Assembly: GCA_002332755.1 (NCBI GenBank)
Contig: DDBO01000099.1
Location: forward strand, 1-33,700
Length of the DNA: 33,700 nt
Direction of reading: 5' to 3'
Origin: Bacteroidales bacterium UBA2030
GTDB lineage: Bacteria > Bacteroidota > Bacteroidia > Bacteroidales > TTA-H9
Part shown: in pieces, positions 7,199 through 15,459 of the stretch
How the letters are laid out: each line of letters begins with the position of its first letter
How positions within the stretch are numbered: position 1 is the stretch's first letter
Made by a program: the position numbers and the translations under genes
The notes under the pieces: model-generated
Seen by the model: only the letters and a program-made list of their open reading frames with translations
What the model was told of the DNA's origin: nothing
Databases searched by the model: none

Positions 7199-10117
7199 AT
7201 GTTTTCAAAAAGATATATTCCAATCTGTATTTTAGCCTTATTCGTGATTTCATCTGTTAAAAGTTTTCCTCACCCCATAAAGCCAGATTCCGCAAAATGG
7301 ATTGATTCAGTGATGCTCTCGCTGAATATCCAAGAAAAAATCGGCCAAATGCTGAATATTCGGGTAATGAGTGGAAAAGATGAGAAATATTATTCCAATA
7401 TTGACAGGATAATTCAAACGTATGCTATTGGAGGAGTAACCTTCTTTAAAGGTACACCAACCGAACAGATATTATTAACTCAACGTTTTCAAGACAAGGC
7501 AAAGGTGCCACTGATGATTGCACTCGATGCTGAAACCGGGGTAGCTATGCGCCTCGACAGTGTAATTGCCCTGCCCGACATGATGCAGATAGGCGCAACG
7601 GGTGATGCCATGCATGCATTTGTAGCAGGAAGAATAGCTGGTGAACAATGTCACCGGTTGGGAGTACATTTAAACTATGCTCCAGTGGCTGACGTGAATA
7701 CTAATCCGGCAAATCCGGTAATAGGGCAGAGAGCATTTGGTGAAGATGCTTTGCTGGTGGCAAAAATGGCCGGTGCTTATCTTGACGGGCTTCATAGATC
7801 CAGGGTGCTTGGATGTTTAAAACACTTCCCCGGGCATGGTGATGCAGAATCCGATTCGCATTACACTCTGCCTGTTATTAAAACAGACTCGGCAAAAATT
7901 TACAACCAGCACCTCTTTCCTTTTTATGAAAATATCTCAAACGCCGATGCCATTATGACCGGGCATCTGTTTGTCCCAGCCCTCGATACAACCATTAAAC
8001 TTCCAGCCTCGCTTTCTCCGGTAATTGTTAGCGAAATACTGAGAGCACGAATGGGTTTCCGCGGACTGATTATAACCGATGCAATGGATATGAAAGGGGC
8101 AGGGAAGGCAACGTATCCGGGAGAACTCGAAGTACAAGCCGTGAAAGCAGGTAACGACATAATATTACTGCCTCAAAATCCAGAAGAAGCAATATGGGCC
8201 ATATTACGGGCGGTTGATTCGGGGCAGATAACTTTGCAAGAAATAGATGAGCATTGTAAGAGGATACTGGCCTTTAAGTATACAGTGGGTTTATGGGAAA
8301 AGCCTGCTCTTTCTAAACAAAACCTGCTCACCGACCTCAACAAACAAGAATATGGTACTTCTATAAAAAACATTTACCAGGATGCCATAACTGTCTGCGG
8401 AGATACCACACTTATCCCCTATCGCCCTGTAAAACATCCCCGCCTGGCAGTTATCAGCGTATTTCAACCAAACCTTACGCTGCAAGAATATTCATGGCTG
8501 ATGGCCGATGCAACTTATTTCAATCTTTTAAAACCTGATGACTCAACTGAATTGAATCAGCTTTTAGATACCCTCAATTATTTTGATTTAGCCTTGATTG
8601 CCCTACACATACCCTCCAAATTTCAAAGTAAAGATTATGGGCTTAATGCCCAAAACAAGGCTGCATGTAATCTACTAATCAACAAACTGCCGAATATTAC
8701 GATTATTTTAGGAAACGGATATGCTTCCGGAAATTTTACATTTCCTTCCCAAAAATCGGCCCAGGTATTTGCCTGGCAAAACAATTCGCTGGCAACGGAG
8801 GCGGCTCTTAGGGTAATCTTTGGCGAGCGGGGAGCCTCAGGCCGCCTGCCGGCTACCGTCGGCCCTAAGTTAAGTATGGGGGAAGGATTCAAACTTGAGG
8901 CTCGGCCCATCCTTATATTTTCTGAGCCTTCAGAGGCGGGAGTTAACCCTGACAAACTTGCTATGGTTGATCAAATTGCCATGGAAGGCATTCAAAAAGG
9001 AGCATACCCGGGATGCCAGGTATTATTGGCCCGCAATGGAAAAATTTTTTACTACAAAGCTTTTGGAATGCAAGATGCAGCAGGAACTACGCCCGTTTCT
9101 AAAACCGATTTATATGATATTGCATCTGTGACAAAGGTTGCTGCCACAACCCTGGCGATTATGAGGCTATATGAAGAGGGCAAATTGAATGATGAAACCC
9201 CGATGAAAGAAATTCTTCCTCAACTTCACAATCATAGACTTAGAAATTCACATCTTGCGGATATTCTCCGACATCAAGCAGGGCTTTATCCCTGGCTGCC
9301 TTTTTATAAAAAGACGCTGACAAATGGGGAACCCTCTTCTGTTTATTATTCAAAGCAATTTCAACCGGGCTTCGAAATTCCGGTAGCCCAAAACCTTTAT
9401 CTGCGAAACGACTATATCGACAGTATAATCTCAACAATAGATCAGACAAGGGTGCGTGCGAAAGGGAATTTTGTTTACAGCGATTTCGGATTTATCCTGT
9501 TAAAATTTGGAATTGAACGCATTACACACCAGCCCTTTCCCGAATATCTCGAAGAAAACTTTTATCGCCCTATGGGATTGGCATCGATGCGATTCAATCC
9601 TTTGGAGAACATACAGTTAAAACGCATTGCTCCAACCAGCATAGATACAGAATTTAGGAAGCAGCTAATAAGAGGTTATGTACACGATCCCGCCGCTGCC
9701 ATGCTGGGAGGAGTTTCAGGACATGCCGGTCTTTTCTCACATGCACTCGACCTGGCCCGTATCATGCAAATGTTGCTGTGGGAAGGTAAATACAACGGCA
9801 TTCAGTTTTTTAAAACAGAAACCATTAAGCATTTCACCAGTTATGGTCCGCATCCTGAAAAGAACCGTAGAGGACTTGGATTCGACAAACCACCTATTCA
9901 ACCCATACCAGAAGGGATGGTTTGCAAAGCCGCATCACCCAGGAGTTTCGGACACTCAGGATTTACGGGCACCTATGTATGGGCTGATCCGGATAGTGGA
10001 CTTATTTTTGTATTCCTCAGCAATAGGGTTCATCCCAATGAGGATAACAAAATAATCAATCAACTCAACATACGCACCCGTATTCATCAGGCAGCGTATG
10101 AGGCGATTGAAAACTAA
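7199..10117 (+). CDS. exported GH3 beta-N-acetylglucosaminidase fused to a class-C beta-lactamase-like serine hydrolase
   Basis: 972 residues in two enzymatic modules after a signal peptide (about 1-22). Residues 30-380 are a NagZ-like GH3 domain: the conserved KHFPGHGD...DSH signature is at 208-221 and the expected nucleophile is D294 in ITDAMDMKG, so it should cut GlcNAc from muropeptides. A linker resembling the GH3 C-terminal domain (about 400-570) follows. Residues 590-970 form a penicillin-binding-protein/class C beta-lactamase fold with S643-x-x-K646 (SVTK), Y760-S-D and H919-S-G in place of K-T-G, so the serine hydrolase is intact on paper. Such fusions are known in Bacteroidota. Export suggests periplasmic action in peptidoglycan turnover, unlike cytosolic NagZ. 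Single-gene unit with its own promoter; the CDF gene starts 40 bases later. Confidence 0.92.
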   Translation: MFSKRYIPICILALFVISSVKSFPHPIKPDSAKWIDSVMLSLNIQEKIGQMLNIRVMSGKDEKYYSNIDRIIQTYAIGGVTFFKGTPTEQILLTQRFQDKAKVPLMIALDAETGVAMRLDSVIALPDMMQIGATGDAMHAFVAGRIAGEQCHRLGVHLNYAPVADVNTNPANPVIGQRAFGEDALLVAKMAGAYLDGLHRSRVLGCLKHFPGHGDAESDSHYTLPVIKTDSAKIYNQHLFPFYENISNADAIMTGHLFVPALDTTIKLPASLSPVIVSEILRARMGFRGLIITDAMDMKGAGKATYPGELEVQAVKAGNDIILLPQNPEEAIWAILRAVDSGQITLQEIDEHCKRILAFKYTVGLWEKPALSKQNLLTDLNKQEYGTSIKNIYQDAITVCGDTTLIPYRPVKHPRLAVISVFQPNLTLQEYSWLMADATYFNLLKPDDSTELNQLLDTLNYFDLALIALHIPSKFQSKDYGLNAQNKAACNLLINKLPNITIILGNGYASGNFTFPSQKSAQVFAWQNNSLATEAALRVIFGERGASGRLPATVGPKLSMGEGFKLEARPILIFSEPSEAGVNPDKLAMVDQIAMEGIQKGAYPGCQVLLARNGKIFYYKAFGMQDAAGTTPVSKTDLYDIASVTKVAATTLAIMRLYEEGKLNDETPMKEILPQLHNHRLRNSHLADILRHQAGLYPWLPFYKKTLTNGEPSSVYYSKQFQPGFEIPVAQNLYLRNDYIDSIISTIDQTRVRAKGNFVYSDFGFILLKFGIERITHQPFPEYLEENFYRPMGLASMRFNPLENIQLKRIAPTSIDTEFRKQLIRGYVHDPAAAMLGGVSGHAGLFSHALDLARIMQMLLWEGKYNGIQFFKTETIKHFTSYGPHPEKNRRGLGFDKPPIQPIPEGMVCKAASPRSFGHSGFTGTYVWADPDSGLIFVFLSNRVHPNEDNKIINQLNIRTRIHQAAYEAIEN

Positions 10118-10157
10118 CTGTATCATTTCATTAAAACCATCAAAGAATTAACAAAAA

Positions 10158-11096
10158 GTGCACAAACACATTCATTCCGAAAGAAATAAAGCCCTGCAAA
10201 AAGAAAGACGAATGGCAGGAGCCATTGGAGTAAATCTGGGAATAGCCATTGTTGAAATTGTTGGTGGATTTGTCTCAGGTTCGTTGGCCTTGGTTTCGGA
10301 CGCCATACACAATCTTGCGGATACATTATCATTGATTATCAGCTACATTGCCATGCGTCTGAGCAGACGCAAAAACACCGAACGACATACCTTCGGTCTT
10401 CGAAGGTCAGAAATTTTGGCAGCCTTCATCAACAGTTCTTTGCTTATTGCCATTTCAGGCTTTTTATTTCTGGAAGCAGTAAAACGTTGGTTACACCCGC
10501 AAAATATCGACTACACCCTCATGGGTTGGATTGCCTTAATTGGCCTGATTGGAAATCTTGCGGGAATGGTTATTTTACATGGAGTACAAAAGGATAGCTT
10601 AAATATCAAATCCGCTTACTTACATTTATTGGGTGATACTATTTCATCGGTGGCAGTTGTTGGAGGAGCTATTTTGATGGCCTGGAAAGGCTGGTCATTC
10701 ATTGATCCATTAATAACAGTATTCATCAGTATTTATATCGTCCGTGAAGCCTTCAACATTCTCAAGAATTCCATTTCTATTCTTTTAATGTCGGCACCGC
10801 CAGGCATAAAGATTTCTGACATTGAAGAAAGACTGAAAGAAGTTGAAGGAATCAGCGACATTCATCATGTACATATTTGGCGACTCGACGACAACACCAT
10901 ACACTTCGAGGCACATATGAGAGCCAGCGAAAACTTATCGCTTAAAGAAGCCGACGAACTGCGAAAAAAAGCAGAAAATATCCTGGTCGATACATTCGGC
11001 ATTGCACATGTCACCTTACAAATTGAACCTAAAGGCCTGGAAAATGGTTGTGGTAGCGAATATTTAATTGAACCAGAATATCAAAAATTAAAGTAA
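10158..11096 (+). CDS. CDF-family zinc/cobalt/cadmium exporter (CzcD/ZitB type)
   Basis: 312 residues with six predicted membrane helices (about 20-210) and a cytoplasmic C-terminal domain (about 215-295) of the cation diffusion facilitator family; it exports divalent metal in exchange for protons. The metal site shows H51-x3-D55 in SDAIHNLAD and H156-x3-D160 in HLLGD, the His/Asp pair set typical of zinc-type CzcD/ZitB exporters. Histidines at the N-terminus (MHKHIH) and HHVHIW in the C-terminal domain may bind metal. The start is a GTG at 10158 because no ATG is placed appropriately upstream. It heads a run of same-strand genes spaced by 7 and 11 bases, so they are likely an operon. Confidence 0.93.
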   Translation: MHKHIHSERNKALQKERRMAGAIGVNLGIAIVEIVGGFVSGSLALVSDAIHNLADTLSLIISYIAMRLSRRKNTERHTFGLRRSEILAAFINSSLLIAISGFLFLEAVKRWLHPQNIDYTLMGWIALIGLIGNLAGMVILHGVQKDSLNIKSAYLHLLGDTISSVAVVGGAILMAWKGWSFIDPLITVFISIYIVREAFNILKNSISILLMSAPPGIKISDIEERLKEVEGISDIHHVHIWRLDDNTIHFEAHMRASENLSLKEADELRKKAENILVDTFGIAHVTLQIEPKGLENGCGSEYLIEPEYQKLK

Positions 11097-11103
11097 AACG
11101 AAT

Positions 11104-11931
11104 ATGAAATCAACGACACAATCAATTTTGTTATGGGTCGCTGCATTTATCATTATGCTGGCATCGGCCACCTATCAGCGTCTTACAGGCCCCACCCACC
11201 CTAAACGCGGGCAAGTTGAAATAGACGGACAAACGATTCGCTTCAGGTTGCTAAGAAGCCAGGAGAACAACGACAATGCCAAAATATCGATTAAAGTAAC
11301 CGACACAGCCATTCACGGCATCTATAAATTCAAAAGATTAGGTGTAGAAGAAGAATGGGACGGAGGAATTCTGCAGCGTCAGGGTGATGAATTGGTTGGC
11401 TTCCTGCCCAAGCAACCGGCTGCAGGGAAGTTGGAATATAGGGTTACTTTGTCGAAAAACGGTCAAAACTACCCATTAACCGATGAACCCATAGTAATTA
11501 GATTTAAAGGTACGGTACCCCTATATATTCTCATCCCCCACATTTTCTTCATGTTTTTCGGCATGATGTTTTCGATGCGGACAGGCCTCGAAGCCCTTTT
11601 CAAGGGAGCCAGAACTTATAGGTACACCCTAATAACGCTAATTTTCCTTATTATTGGAGGTATGATATTTGGACCCTTGGTACAAAAATTTGCTTTTGGA
11701 GCGTTTTGGACAGGCTGGCCTTTTGGGCATGATCTCACTGATAATAAGACACTTGTAGCAATTATTTTCTGGCTCATTGCATTGCTTAAACTTCGGCGCG
11801 ATCCATCAAACCGTCTTTGGCCTATCCTCGCTTCAGTTGTAACCCTTTTGGTTTATCTGATTCCGCATAGCATGTTTGGGTCTCATTATGATTATTCAAG
11901 TGGAGAAGTGAAAACAGGCCCCAGAGTGTAA
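11104..11931 (+). CDS. conserved multi-pass membrane protein of unknown function
   Basis: 275 residues. A first membrane helix (8-23) is followed by an exported beta-rich segment (33-135, with GQVEIDGQTIRFRLLRS and EEEWDGGIL), then four helices (about 138-158, 173-192, 216-230, 239-257). The conserved-looking segment FGAFWTGWPFGHDLTDNK (198-215) followed by the helix TLVAIIFWLIALL resembles in layout the tryptophan-rich WWD segment of the CcsA/CcmF heme-handling proteins, and histidines occur at 146, 209, 255 and 261. That resemblance is mine and unproven; no family name is known to me. It lies 7 bases after the CDF gene and 11 bases before the rhomboid gene. Confidence 0.75.
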   Translation: MKSTTQSILLWVAAFIIMLASATYQRLTGPTHPKRGQVEIDGQTIRFRLLRSQENNDNAKISIKVTDTAIHGIYKFKRLGVEEEWDGGILQRQGDELVGFLPKQPAAGKLEYRVTLSKNGQNYPLTDEPIVIRFKGTVPLYILIPHIFFMFFGMMFSMRTGLEALFKGARTYRYTLITLIFLIIGGMIFGPLVQKFAFGAFWTGWPFGHDLTDNKTLVAIIFWLIALLKLRRDPSNRLWPILASVVTLLVYLIPHSMFGSHYDYSSGEVKTGPRV

Positions 11932-11942
11932 ATATAAATTTC

Positions 11943-12563
11943 ATGTTTATATCACTGATTATTATCATAATAACCACTATTGTCTCGATAATTGCCTTTT
12001 ACGACAGGAGACTCTTCGATGCTTTAAAATTTAATGCAGCACACATTCATTCGGGCAACGAGCAATGGAGGTTCATTTCTTATGCATTGCTCCATGCCGA
12101 TTGGATTCACTTATTTATCAACATGTATGTGCTATACGGTTTTGGCCCTGTCATAGAGAATCACTACAGATTCATATTTGGAACAAAAGGAGTTTTTTAT
12201 TTTATCCTGCTTTATGTGGGAGGAGCGGCTTTGTCGGTTATACCTGCTTATGGCCGCAATAAAGAAAACCCGTTTTATAACGCTGTGGGCGCCAGCGGAG
12301 CCATTAGTTCGGTGGTATTTGCAATTATTATAATCAATCCTTTTGCCAGCTTAAGCCTCATTTTTCTTCCCATTAGTTTTCCAGCCGTGCTCTTTGGAAT
12401 GGTTTATCTGGTTTATTCTTACATAATGGCACGCAAAGGCGATGGTCCTATTGGACACGATACCCATTTTTGGGGAGGCATATTCGGGATGGCTTTTACG
12501 GGCGCACTAAAACCTTCACTTTTCATTAGTTTTGCCAATAATATCATCCAATATTTCTTTTAA
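11943..12563 (+). CDS. rhomboid-family intramembrane serine protease
   Basis: 206 residues, six membrane helices. The catalytic dyad is visible: S118 in GASGAISS (GxSG motif) and H175 in HDTHFWGGIFG. HADWIHLFINMYVLYGFG (about 50-67) is the L1-loop/helix-2 region containing the HxxxN pattern of the oxyanion site. Rhomboids cut single-pass membrane proteins within the bilayer; the substrate is unknown. The ATG at 11943 is close to the upstream stop and the 25-base spacing to the next gene continues the operon. Confidence 0.94.
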   Translation: MFISLIIIIITTIVSIIAFYDRRLFDALKFNAAHIHSGNEQWRFISYALLHADWIHLFINMYVLYGFGPVIENHYRFIFGTKGVFYFILLYVGGAALSVIPAYGRNKENPFYNAVGASGAISSVVFAIIIINPFASLSLIFLPISFPAVLFGMVYLVYSYIMARKGDGPIGHDTHFWGGIFGMAFTGALKPSLFISFANNIIQYFF

Positions 12564-12588
12564 ATAACCCAACCCAAACCATAAACAC

Positions 12589-13290
12589 ATGAGAAAGCTG
12601 CTTTTTCTGTTATCCATTTCCCTCCTATTGTTAATAGGAAATGCAAACGCCCAGAAATTTGGGATAAAAACAGGTATCAATCTCTCAAGTATTGGCTTTT
12701 CGGGCAACGAAGCCGATGTGTATTCCAGCGCCATTGCCTATCGCACGGCAACCACATATGGCGGTTATATCAATTTCAAATTGGTTCCATTGGTTTCATT
12801 GCAGTTTGAAGGCAACTACGATCCCAAAGGGATGAAATTCGACACTCCACCTCTGCCCAATGCCCAATTTCAAGGAAGCTTTACGTATTATGAGCATTAT
12901 AACTATTTCACCATGCCCTTGCTACTGAAAGTCAACCTCATTGCTTTCCATATCGAGGCTGGGCCCTACCTTAGTGTTTTGCTCAGTGCCAGGGAGGTAA
13001 AAAAAGGGAAAGCCCAAATTCCAAACCCCGATGGAGGCTGGATTGAAGAATTCTATAACGATAACATCGATTTGAAACCCATTACCAATAAAACAGATTA
13101 TGGCATTGCCGCCGGCTTAGGTACTACATTCAACCTGGGTCCTGTACAATTAATGGCCGGTGCCCGCTACAATCATGGGTTATCGAATATCCTAAAAGCC
13201 CCTTTGAGCGATGAAAATGGCAATATTATTCTCGAGATGAAGAAAAATCGCTGTTTCAATATTTATGCTGGCGTGGCTGTTGGATTATAA
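12589..13290 (+). CDS. outer-membrane beta-barrel protein (PorT-like family)
   Basis: 233 residues: signal peptide MRKLLFLLSISLLLLIGNANA, then alternating hydrophobic strands starting QKFGIKTGINLSSIGF, the typical start of the Bacteroidota outer-membrane beta-barrel family (about eight strands). It ends with the strand FNIYAGVAVGL, suitable for insertion by the BAM complex although the last residue is leucine rather than phenylalanine. It is the last of four same-strand genes before a strong terminator and has no TAnnTTTG box of its own, so it is probably transcribed with them. No catalytic role is visible. Confidence 0.85.
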   Translation: MRKLLFLLSISLLLLIGNANAQKFGIKTGINLSSIGFSGNEADVYSSAIAYRTATTYGGYINFKLVPLVSLQFEGNYDPKGMKFDTPPLPNAQFQGSFTYYEHYNYFTMPLLLKVNLIAFHIEAGPYLSVLLSAREVKKGKAQIPNPDGGWIEEFYNDNIDLKPITNKTDYGIAAGLGTTFNLGPVQLMAGARYNHGLSNILKAPLSDENGNIILEMKKNRCFNIYAGVAVGL

Positions 13291-13311
13291 AACCCAAAGT
13301 CCTAAAAATAT

Positions 13312-13350
13312 AAAAGGCTGGCGCTTGACTGCTCCAGCCTTTTGTTTTTG
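13312..13350. terminator. bidirectional terminator
   Basis: Perfect 10-bp stem AAAAGGCTGG (13312-13321) / CCAGCCTTTT (13334-13343), followed by TTTTTG on the plus strand; an A-rich flank serves the converging lipoprotein gene. Confidence 0.85.
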
Positions 13351-13363
13351 GGAAAAAGAAATT

Positions 13364-14269
13364 TTATTTCTGGATTTTCACTTCGATGGTGATGGTACGG
13401 TCTGCCCCAATGGAGCCATCTATACTGATTACCTTAAATAATCCTTTCTTACCTGGATTAGCCGAAGTTGCAGCTGTTTCGAAGGCAACCATGTCGCCAA
13501 CTTGTAACATGTTAGCTCTTGAATCATTGAGTTCAACTGCATTAGCAACAATCATCTCGTCGTTGTATTCGGTAACCTGATTCCAGTCGATGCTGCCGAT
13601 TTTTTTGAAACGGGTAGCATTTTTCACAGACCAGGAATCGAAAAGATTTTCCCAAGCTATTGCGGCCTGATCGTCATCTACAGCAGCTATAGTTGCCTGA
13701 TTTAAAGTACCATAGAAATAAAGCAGGTCAACTTTGTTTTGGTTGGCCACAGTCTCAGCCTGCTTCATAACTTTATTGTCTGACGAACTCCAGAAACTAC
13801 CAACGTTAACATTGTTCTGACCTCCCATGAGAATAGCTGTGTAAACATTTACCGTTGGGGCAGAAGTAATGTTTAGGCTGAGGGATGCGCTCTGTCCATC
13901 TTTATCAACGATTTCAAATGTCCAACGCTCTGATCCTGCTTCTCTCCTAACATCTATTTGACCCTCTATGGAGAAGGTGGAAAGGTTGGCAAGAGTGGAA
14001 TCGACAACCACTTCAGGGACATTATTGAAAGTACGGGTAACTTTAAAGCGCACTAATTTGGAGTTAGTGTTGGCATTGGCAGAAGCCATAATACCAACCA
14101 TTGTAGTACTTCCTGCTGGCAAGGTAGCATCAGAGGAGATGAAACCAGCGCTACCCTTGAAAGCAATAGTAGGAGCTTTGTCAGTGGATTCTTCATCTTT
14201 TGTGCAGGCTGTAAAAACACTGGTAGTAGCTGCCAGTAATAAGAAAAGGGCAATTCTTCTCATCTTCAT
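13364..14269 (-). CDS. surface lipoprotein of unknown function
   Basis: 301 residues. The N-terminus MKMRRIALFLLLAATTSVFTAC ends in a lipobox (FTAC) with the acylated cysteine at residue 22, followed by the acidic KDEESTDKAP, which favours surface display in Bacteroidota. The remainder (about 35-301) is threonine/serine/valine-rich beta-structure: one part resembles an Ig-like fold (RFKVTRTFNNVPEVVVDSTL...WTFEIVDKDGQSASLSLNIT). I recognise no enzyme motif. Alternative start M3. It has its own exact -7 box and faces the barrel protein through a shared terminator. Confidence 0.8.
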   Translation of the reverse strand: MKMRRIALFLLLAATTSVFTACTKDEESTDKAPTIAFKGSAGFISSDATLPAGSTTMVGIMASANANTNSKLVRFKVTRTFNNVPEVVVDSTLANLSTFSIEGQIDVRREAGSERWTFEIVDKDGQSASLSLNITSAPTVNVYTAILMGGQNNVNVGSFWSSSDNKVMKQAETVANQNKVDLLYFYGTLNQATIAAVDDDQAAIAWENLFDSWSVKNATRFKKIGSIDWNQVTEYNDEMIVANAVELNDSRANMLQVGDMVAFETAATSANPGKKGLFKVISIDGSIGADRTITIEVKIQK

Positions 14270-14318
14270 AGTTTTAAAGGTTTAAATTAAACTTTGGGTG
14301 TTTTAAACTAATGTGCTC

Positions 14319-14326
14319 CAAAGATA
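14319..14326 (-). promoter_or_regulatory. -7 box for the lipoprotein gene
   Basis: TATCTTTG followed by GA on the minus strand, an exact TAnnTTTG match, 49 bases before the start codon. Confidence 0.65.
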
Positions 14327-14365
14327 CAAACACTTTGCCAGGAATTAATCTGGCACAATTATTAT

Positions 14366-14373
14366 TAATTTTG
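14366..14373 (+). promoter_or_regulatory. -7 box for ssrA
   Basis: TAATTTTG followed by CA, an exact TAnnTTTG match, 19 bases before the first base of the mature tmRNA, leaving room for a short 5' leader. Confidence 0.6.
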
Positions 14374-14392
14374 CAGTCGAAAAGTTCTTTGA

Positions 14393-14762
14393 GGGGCTGA
14401 CTGGTTTTGACAGCATGACAGTGTAATTGTAAGCATGCCGGGCGTTGGGGAAAGGCCCGTTAAAAACTGCCTCAAAGCCAATAAATGGCAACAACTACAA
14501 CTATGCACTTGCAGCTTAATCGGGACTGATTAAGCGGGGTGTGTCCTCCGGGAAGCCTTGCCTTTCGGCGTCCCGTCCAGGGCATCGCAAAAGAGAGGCT
14601 GGCCAGGTTTATGTCCCGTAAACTTGGTAAGAAATTAGGGACTAAGAGGCCGGATAGGTTAGCCCCTGGCTCGTCCGCCTCCGACAATCTTTTCAGGGGA
14701 TAAGCATGTAGAAAGCACTTATGCTGCATGTTTGGACCGGAGTTCGACTCTCCGCAGCTCCA
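14393..14762 (+). ncRNA. ssrA: transfer-messenger RNA (tmRNA)
   Basis: The tRNA-like ends are clear: 5' GGGGCTGACTGGTTTTGACAGC (start of the acceptor and D-like arm) and 3' GGACCGGAGTTCGACTCTCCGCAGCTCCA, with GTTCGACTC as the T loop. The acceptor stem GGGGCTG (14393-14399) pairs with CAGCTCC (14755-14761), discriminator A14762. The following bases are CTC, so the CCA end is not encoded. The tag reading frame is 14487-14519: GNNYNYALAA then TAA, ending in the ALAA degron recognised by ClpXP-type proteases. It rescues stalled ribosomes together with SmpB. The total length (370) is normal for a one-piece tmRNA. A spurious 100-codon frame on the opposite strand is ignored. Confidence 0.98.
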
Positions 14763-14772
14763 CTCTGCACAC

Positions 14773-14808
14773 AAAAAAGAGCTGGCTTGATGGCCGGCTC
14801 TTTTTTTA
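14773..14808 (+). terminator. terminator of ssrA
   Basis: Stem of up to 14 bp with one G-T pair: 14773-14786 against 14793-14806, loop TTGATG, with a run of seven T on the 3' side. Confidence 0.9.
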
Positions 14809-14888
14809 TGTATTTACCATAAACAAAAAGGGCATACGCAAAATTAGTGCATGCCCTTCATCACACCAAAAGCCAAGGTTGTATGAGT

Positions 14889-15026
14889 TTATTGTTCAGT
14901 ATCTTCCTCAATAAAACGGTACGAACCGTCCTCCTGCTCTTCGGCCAGTGGGGTATGTCGTAATTCGTTAATGACCAATAGCGCAAATAATATTGCCAGA
15001 ATGAGAAAAATAAAGAGTTTAAGCAT
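14889..15026 (-). CDS. small single-pass membrane protein (45 residues)
   Basis: Begins MLKLFIFLILAILFALLVI, a single hydrophobic helix (about 3-19), followed by a charged acidic tail (NELRHTPLAEEQEDGSYRFIEEDTEQ). The start ATG (15024-15026) overlaps the stop of the upstream small gene by 8 bases, which is the strongest sign it is real. It resembles other tiny membrane proteins of unknown role. No function is known to me. Confidence 0.6.
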   Translation of the reverse strand: MLKLFIFLILAILFALLVINELRHTPLAEEQEDGSYRFIEEDTEQ

Positions 15027-15216
15027 AACGGCTAATAAGTTTTTTTAGTTGAGAATAGTCCTTGCTTTTGGGATCGCAAAGCTTCAATGCATCGCCGCTT
15101 TGATGATTTGATTGAAAATGGTCGGAAGGCTTCAGATTTGTGGGGGTATAACCGCCCATGGATTTTCTGTTTTTGAAATCACTTAAAATCTGATTCACGA
15201 GCTCTTTTGCTGCCAT
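15019..15216 (-). CDS. small hypothetical protein (65 residues)
   Basis: MAAKELVNQILSDFKNRK... then a glycine/proline/asparagine-rich middle (GGYTPTNLKPSDHFQSNHQSGD) and a basic end (DYSQLKKLISRYA). No signal peptide or membrane helix and no motif I recognise. The gene overlaps the start of the following 45-residue gene by 8 bases, so the two look translationally coupled. A box with one mismatch to TAnnTTTG (TATGTTCG, 15259-15266, minus) lies upstream. It could be a non-coding chance frame, but the coupling argues for a gene. Confidence 0.5.
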   Translation of the reverse strand: MAAKELVNQILSDFKNRKSMGGYTPTNLKPSDHFQSNHQSGDALKLCDPKSKDYSQLKKLISRYA

Positions 15217-15404
15217 ACATTATTCTATTGCGACTTCATTATAACACCAATCTTATGCCGAACATAATAATACTTTGTAAATCAATAATTTAATCCAATA
15301 ATAAAATTCATTTATGCCTCCGTTTTCATAGATTTAAAATAGAATAATTATCAGCAATTTACAAACGCACGATTTTTCAAGGGATTGAAACGGGGGACAA
15401 AAAA

Positions 15405-15433
15405 CCGAAAACGGATAAATTATCCGTTTTCGG
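15405..15433 (-). terminator. terminator of metK
   Basis: Perfect 12-bp stem CCGAAAACGGAT (15405-15416) / ATCCGTTTTCGG (15422-15433), followed on the minus strand by TTTTTTG. It lies 27 bases after the metK stop. Confidence 0.85.
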
Positions 15434-15459
15434 ATAGTGTAAAAGCTACATTAATAAAA

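Noticed and set aside
14472..14774. 100-codon open frame on the minus strand
   Set aside because: It lies almost wholly within ssrA; such frames are a known artefact of tmRNA genes and its 'CGESNSGPNMQHK' text is the complement of the tRNA-like part.
15217..15404. AT-rich gap between the small gene pair and the metK terminator
   Set aside because: Looked for RNA genes, repeats or short frames; only scattered stops and no supported feature.
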